A stretch of DNA of 64,000 nt, taken from the NCBI GenBank assembly GCA_038501195.1, contig JBBPUQ010000008.1, positions 186,001-250,000 of the forward strand. The letters are read 5' to 3'. Position 1 is the stretch's first letter. Each line of letters starts with the position of its first letter. Under the pieces are notes generated by a model that was not told the origin of the DNA, ran no database searches, and worked only from the letters and a program-made list of their open reading frames with translations. Origin of the DNA: Nemania diffusa. Its lineage: Eukaryota > Ascomycota > Sordariomycetes > Xylariales > Xylariaceae. The translations under genes and the position numbers were made by a program. This document shows positions 59,208 through 64,000 of the stretch, one piece after another.

Positions 59208-61000
59208 CGTGAAGGAGTGTAGGTCGAGTACGTGAATGCGCGGGCGGCAACGGGGTATTTTTACCTTTCGGGGATGGATCACGGAAGTGGTGGTGGTGGT
59301 GTGCTTGCTTCAAACTCCCCTGGTCAAAAGTCAGTCAATCAATCGGCTGTTTGTAAAAGAATTGTTGGCATTGGCTAAGCTCTCTATGTACTATCGTGCT
59401 AGATCATGCCACCTGCCTACACATAGGCACTCAACCACTGAGCTGGATCCTCCTTGATAGCGCTAGCGAAGTGTTATAGCGGGGAGCTCATGCCTGCCTA
59501 CCCCTTTTCGTACCATACCCGCGCATTCCACAGCTTCCGATTGGCCAGACCTCCCCGGATCGCCTATAAGGTCCCCTAGTCAAGCTGCCTAGTTACCTAT
59601 GTAGGTTGAGCTTTTAACTTCCGTTACTGATCGGAAGGATTATACAGAGTGGTGGATCATATAGACTCTGAAATTCATTATGGTACTCTGTAAAGTGAAT
59701 AGATATAAACAAGTATTTTCTGTATGCTATCTGATGCCGTTATTCCTCTGTATCATATTAAGAATTTCCTAGTGAAGGTAGTAAGTCTCTGCTTCGGGCA
59801 AAAGTTATTGCTTATTCTTTGCCATCCTAACAGAGCCCCGATTATACAAAATGTATTGGACCTAAGTATCGTAACATTATATGCCTGTAATGTGTACTGT
59901 AGATGAGTCTCTGGGGATAACAAAGCCCTTTAGTGTTTAATAAGAAGCACTTTTAGTAGAGAAACTCTTAGAAGCTATGTACTTAGCTTCAAGAGGGAGA
60001 CAACCTTCTTTGTTTTCCCATGATGTAGGTAGCCTATAGAATCAACATACCAAACAGTCTCTAATAGAGCTGTTAAAGAATCGAACCTTAACTTATACGT
60101 AGATCCACCGTACCAACTGTTGAAACATAACATGTCAAACTAGACTCGCCAAGACAGTGTGCCATACAGACGAAGTTTGATGATTTTTTTTAACGCACCG
60201 CACACCCATGATCGCCAAGAAAAGCACAGGGTAACGGGATCGGGGAGCTAAATGCTTGGCTGAGGATGATGCGATAGTTGGAGTTTGGAATCTTTCTTAC
60301 CCCGCACGCATCAGCGTTACATATCTAGATACCTCAGGACCTATACATGGGTATATAATAATGGACTACACATGGTAGTCTAGAGTTTCTTTTTAACCTG
60401 GACAAAAGGGCGCGAATGATTGATTAGTATTCAGCATGCACTTGCTTACTTAAACTGTTTTGTCATCTGCCATAATAGGAAAATGGTGTCGCATGTGTGG
60501 GATATGTTGAATGTTCTATAACGTAGTTGGCTGGCTAGCTAGCTACCAAAGCCCGAGGAGCGAGGAGACGGCTACTTACTCGTTGTCTCGGGATTCCATC
60601 TTCTAGACACCTAGCCTTCTATTTCCCAGACGGACTGTAGATGGGTCAGCAATACTCGCATCACGATCGTCTGAGAGTTTATTCCCGCACTCATACGTGG
60701 ACTCATACGTGAAGTGTATGGGTACGAGATAGAGTATAGGGATTTGGAAGAACTCAGTCGTCTCCGCTTTGCACCAAGACCTCCCATTCCCAGGTGGGAC
60801 CTGGGCGTAGTAACGAGAGTATATAAGAGGGCGGGGAGACATCGTCGTTGATACCTATGTAACACATTCTACGTCAGTGGCTTTCGAAGCTGGTACTACT
60901 TTAAATCGACGAGTCTGAAAACCCCCCGATACCATACCAATCCTGTTATCTTTCTGAACTGCCTATTTGCACAGTTACTCATCGTATACCTATCGTCATC
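59208..61000. other. Intergenic, 1.8 kb, containing a retroelement relic
   Basis: No intact gene. A decayed Ty1/copia fragment occupies about 59690-60110 (listed separately). The frames at 60603-60865 (-) read through an ordinary promoter-like stretch and show no domain. Confidence 0.5.
59690..60110 (-). mobile_element. Decayed Ty1/copia RNase H fragment
   Basis: Translating the minus strand with frame changes gives pieces like the end of a copia polyprotein: GKTKKVVSL, then LEAKYIAS (compare the family STEAEYIA motif), and further on NRGSVRMAKNK (compare DNQGAIALAKNP). Stops and frameshifts interrupt it, and no LTR is visible. The family assignment rests on these short resemblances only. 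Confidence 0.4.
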
Positions 61001-61506
61001 ATGCCTGAAGGAGGATGTTTCTGCGGTAAGGTGCGGTACGCCATCGAGGGCGAACCATTAGGCAAGGTCCGTCGATCTACTCTGCTCTACAGAATACCAT
61101 ACCACTCACTCCCCTCCTCATCCTCCAAACGCACCAAGAACCCACAACCTAACCTCTGCCGCAGGCCCTCTGCCACTGCCTCGACTGCCGCAAGATCACC
61201 GGCAGCACGTACAGCACGAACCTGATCATCGCGGGCCCCAACTTCAAGCTCGTGTCCGGGGCGCCCAAGGCGATCGCCAAGACGGCGGGCTCGGGCCGCG
61301 AGATCGTGTCGCACTTCTGCGGCGACTGCGGCAGCACGCTGTGGCGCGACGGCGCGTCCTTCGGCGACGCCAAGGTCCTCAAGGCCGGCACGCTCGACGA
61401 CCTCGACGCCCTCGACGCCGCGCACCCCGCCGTCGAGCTGTTCGCGAGCCGGAGGGTTGGCTGGGTCGGGGAGGTTGCGGGTGCCGAGCAGAAGGCGGGC
61501 ATGTAG
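61001..61506 (+). CDS. GFA-domain (glutathione-dependent formaldehyde-activating-like) protein
   Basis: Two exons, 61001-61066 and 61165-61506 (phase 0), give 135 residues, the usual length. The Mss4-like zinc fold is marked by CFCGKVRY near the start, CHCLDCRKITGS at the beginning of exon 2 and CGDCGS in the middle. The first group provides the CxC and the second CHCxxC, as in GFA proteins. The intron donor GTCCGT is non-optimal, but a CTAAC branch and GCAG acceptor are clear and the fusion GK|ALCHC is family-typical. The founding member was described as condensing formaldehyde with glutathione, but most fungal members have no established substrate. Exon 2 is very GC-rich. Confidence 0.87.
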
Positions 61507-63721
61507 GGGTCCAGTCTAGACTGCGGATCTTGGACTTGACGGTGAGGGTTAAGGGTACCTATGTGCCGGATGCAGGGATGTGCAGTGGCGCTGGCTTTAC
61601 CTAGATGGTTGGGTTATTTAGTGTAGGTATGGAGATGACTAGTCGGTGTATGGGAAATGATATATGGAGTAGTAGTTGGGAATGCAAAAAAGGGGTTAGC
61701 TATGCCTGCTTTGAAAATGCTCTAACGAGGTATAATCATCGAGATAATGAGTGTGTTAATTTTACCGAGCACATGCTGCCTGATTTGAAAACGTGGTGAC
61801 TAAATAAATCGAGACTACTTGTATGTAACATCAATAGGTACCTCAAGATCATGCCAGTGGTCTGTGAAGATCAAGGGAGATTAATCTGGCTCCAGTAACC
61901 TTCTCATGTGCGTATCTGACTCTACAGTCCCTGGTTGGTTCTCTTGGGGATACTATTGTTTATTCGTACCTTGTGACGACGACCTTCCTTTATTTTCCTT
62001 GTTGGGCATTTCTTATGTCTATCTGCAAGCATGAAATAGTCGAGGAGAACCCTGCACAATACAAGTATGATTGTGATCGGGCTGTCATAAATACTTAGAT
62101 GACAAAGTCTTACAGAAACGGCTCATGCTGATCGCTTTTCAATATCAAAATATTAGCTACATGATGTAACTACCTACTTTATAGATGGAGGTCGATCCAT
62201 CCCTGGCAAGAAATGCCGCGTAACTAAGACCTTTAATATTATTGTTGACGACACCGAGAGGATGAACGATTCGTGGTTCGGAACATGATCTACACAAATT
62301 CGTCTTAATCGAGAACAACGGATGCTAAGCTTTTTCATCTGCAGAATACCAACCATGGTCGACGGCAGCGAGAGCCAATGAAATTCTAGAAGCAGCACTA
62401 GATCGACCGGGAGCTTGTTCGGGGGGATTCTGGGGCACTAGGAGGTCACTAGGTCGTCTTGGTAGGCTGTGCACCCTGCTGTGAATTTAAGGGATGAATG
62501 AATTATTGGACTACCTACCTATTCTGTACCTATACTGCGGCGTAGACTGAGCTACCTGGCCACAAGTAAGTATCTATACGTGTAGGTGAGATACCCGCAT
62601 TCTTTCCCACCGTTTTTCTTTGAAATAACAGGGATATAGGGAAATGGCTTTGCAAAGAAACTAGGAAGTGTTCTTTGTTTCCGCGTGGCGGACAACACTG
62701 GGCACTTGATCTGTGAGCACGTCGGCTATGACTTCATCTCGAAGATTTTCGTCCAACATGGTGTTTGAACTACCAGCGTTGGTGCCTACTCTGGTACCTA
62801 ACTGGCCCAATCAATGCTTTGTTGCTTGTTTCTCGTTTCGGATGTGTGGATAAGATCAGCTTTACCAATCTCAGGAAACACTGCCACACTCCGGCCTCGT
62901 ATCAGCCTGGGTTTCCACTGTTCCATCTCGATCCTGCAGTACCTGGCCGGTGTATACTGTGGGTATGTTAGAGGTGTGCACGGTACCGCATTCACTCGCT
63001 ATGGATACATAGGCGACGGCTTCTGAGTTTTAAACCAAAACAAAACTAAGTGTAGATACATATGGCAGTGCAACTTTAGTGAAATTAACAGCTGGGGGCT
63101 GTCATGTTAAGCGGTATGTAGGTAGGTACATACATATATGTACTTACAGCGCCAGTGCATAATACAGTGTATGTAGTAGAGCAGCCTTTCACGTTGTTAT
63201 TTCCGTCCGAGTGGAGCTGGAATACGCCAGGCTAGTCCTTTAGCGCCTAGCACACGTAACTGTCATCCAATTGGGGGCTAGGCTTGGCCTGAGCTCGGAA
63301 AAGTCTTGGCCCCTTTAAACGTGCGTCAGCCCAGTGTTGATGCCAACCCGTGTCTCCCCTCCTCATTCGTTATACTTTTTGCCCTTTCTATGTATTTGAT
63401 CCTCCTCGCATGACAACATCCGCTTGACTCCCCAGAACCCGAACAATAATAATTCACCACCAACACTCTTTGACAGCCCGAGGACTGTCTCGTTCTTCAG
63501 CCCCAAGACCGTCTCTCGTTGTGGTCTCTTTAGTCGATTGATTGATTTGCATTTTCGCATCGCATTCGACCCTTTCGACTCTTTCTGCTTCGCTTACACG
63601 GCTCCCCGTCCAACTCGAGTCGCGACCGTCTCTATAATACCCTTCATACGAATATCGAAACGACCAATTCGCGCATCCGACACTTGCATTTGACACAGAC
63701 TTCGCTATACCAACCTTCATC
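61507..63721. other. Intergenic, 2.2 kb, with leader of the GH72 gene
   Basis: No supported gene. The last 350 bp (about 63360-63721) are pyrimidine-rich with CTTTCGACTCTTTCTGCTTC-like stretches, typical of a strong fungal promoter and leader before the cell-wall gene. Confidence 0.5.
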
Positions 63722-64000
63722 ATGAAGCTGTCCTCGGTCATCGGGGCTGCCGCGCTATCCGGCTCCGTCTACGCCGCCAGCTACGACACTATCCCCGACA
63801 TCAAGGTCTACGGCCAGCACTTCTTCTACACGAACAACGGCTCGCAATTGTAAAGACTTCCTTCTCCTATGCTACTGCATATGTCTACATTTGAGTCGGG
63901 TGCTAACTTGCGATGATAGTTTGTTGAAGGGTGTTGCCTACCAAGAGAACTTCTCCCCCAATGGCTCAACCAGCACTAACGTCACTTACACCGACCCTCT
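63722..64000 (+). CDS. GH72 1,3-beta-glucanosyltransferase (Gel/Gas type), 5' part
   Basis: Only the start of the gene is in the window, and it runs off the right edge. Exon 1 is 63722-63849 (phase 2), the intron 63850-63919, and exon 2 starts at 63920. The signal peptide is MKLSSVIGAAALSGSVYA. The mature start IKVYGQHFFYTNNGSQLFLLKGVAYQENFS is interrupted only by the intron and matches the beginning of the GH72 catalytic domain (FFY-NNG-QF--KGVAYQ). These GPI-anchored enzymes elongate and branch cell-wall beta-1,3-glucan. The catalytic glutamates lie beyond the window. Confidence 0.85.

Noticed and set aside
60070..60110. T-arm-like hairpin (TAAGGTTCGATTCTTTA) on the minus strand
   Set aside because: It forms a 5-bp stem but there is no matching acceptor stem upstream. 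It lies in the copia relic and is read as part of it.
1..64000. CRISPR arrays, bacterial operons or phage genes
   Set aside because: No regular spacer-repeat structure or prokaryotic gene organisation. Spliced fungal genes occur throughout.

Overview
The window is nuclear DNA of a filamentous ascomycete (Pezizomycotina). The evidence is short introns (about 44-130 nt) with CTAAC/CTGAC-type branch points, a fungal Zn2Cys6 regulator, a GH72 cell-wall glucanosyltransferase, a GH79 relative, DHA1/DHA2 drug-type transporters, and a 6.9 kb block of extreme A+T like repeat-induced point mutation (RIP) debris. The order is not certain; a sordariomycete is a guess. Spliced models were built by hand from the sequence, with intron phases checked arithmetically.

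Layout. 1-6900: gene-free AT block. 7526-26257: a group resembling an orphan specialised-metabolism cluster: DHA1 MFS transporter (-), M28 glutamate-carboxypeptidase-like protein (+), P450 (+), TauD-type 2-oxoglutarate dioxygenase (-), a 501-residue protein I cannot assign (+), DHA2 MFS transporter (+), PQ-loop transporter (+) and a Zn2Cys6 regulator (-). No PKS, NRPS, terpene synthase or prenyltransferase is visible, so the unassigned protein is the best candidate for the scaffold-forming enzyme. 28857-30641: C2H2 zinc-finger protein, followed by 9.2 kb with no convincing gene, rich in TACCTACC-type motifs and microsatellites. 39799-41443: F-box/ankyrin protein. 44500-46302: broken GH79 gene, convergent with an intact PAF-acetylhydrolase-like esterase (46512-47636). 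51447-52106: secreted six-cysteine protein. 54050-55107: Ubc8/UBE2H-type E2. 56112-57452: Yju2/CCDC130-family splicing protein. 58219-59207: hemerythrin-like membrane protein. About 59690-60110: Ty1/copia relic. 61001-61506: GFA-domain protein. 63722-end: start of a GH72 glucanosyltransferase.

The strongest unusual observation is the E2 gene. A conserved, ungapped protein with its catalytic Cys at residue 85, as in yeast Ubc8, is obtained only if the gene has nine exons, three of them 8, 3 and 1 nt long. The next most interesting are the cluster with its unassigned 501-residue protein, and the M28 protein that lacks one zinc ligand.
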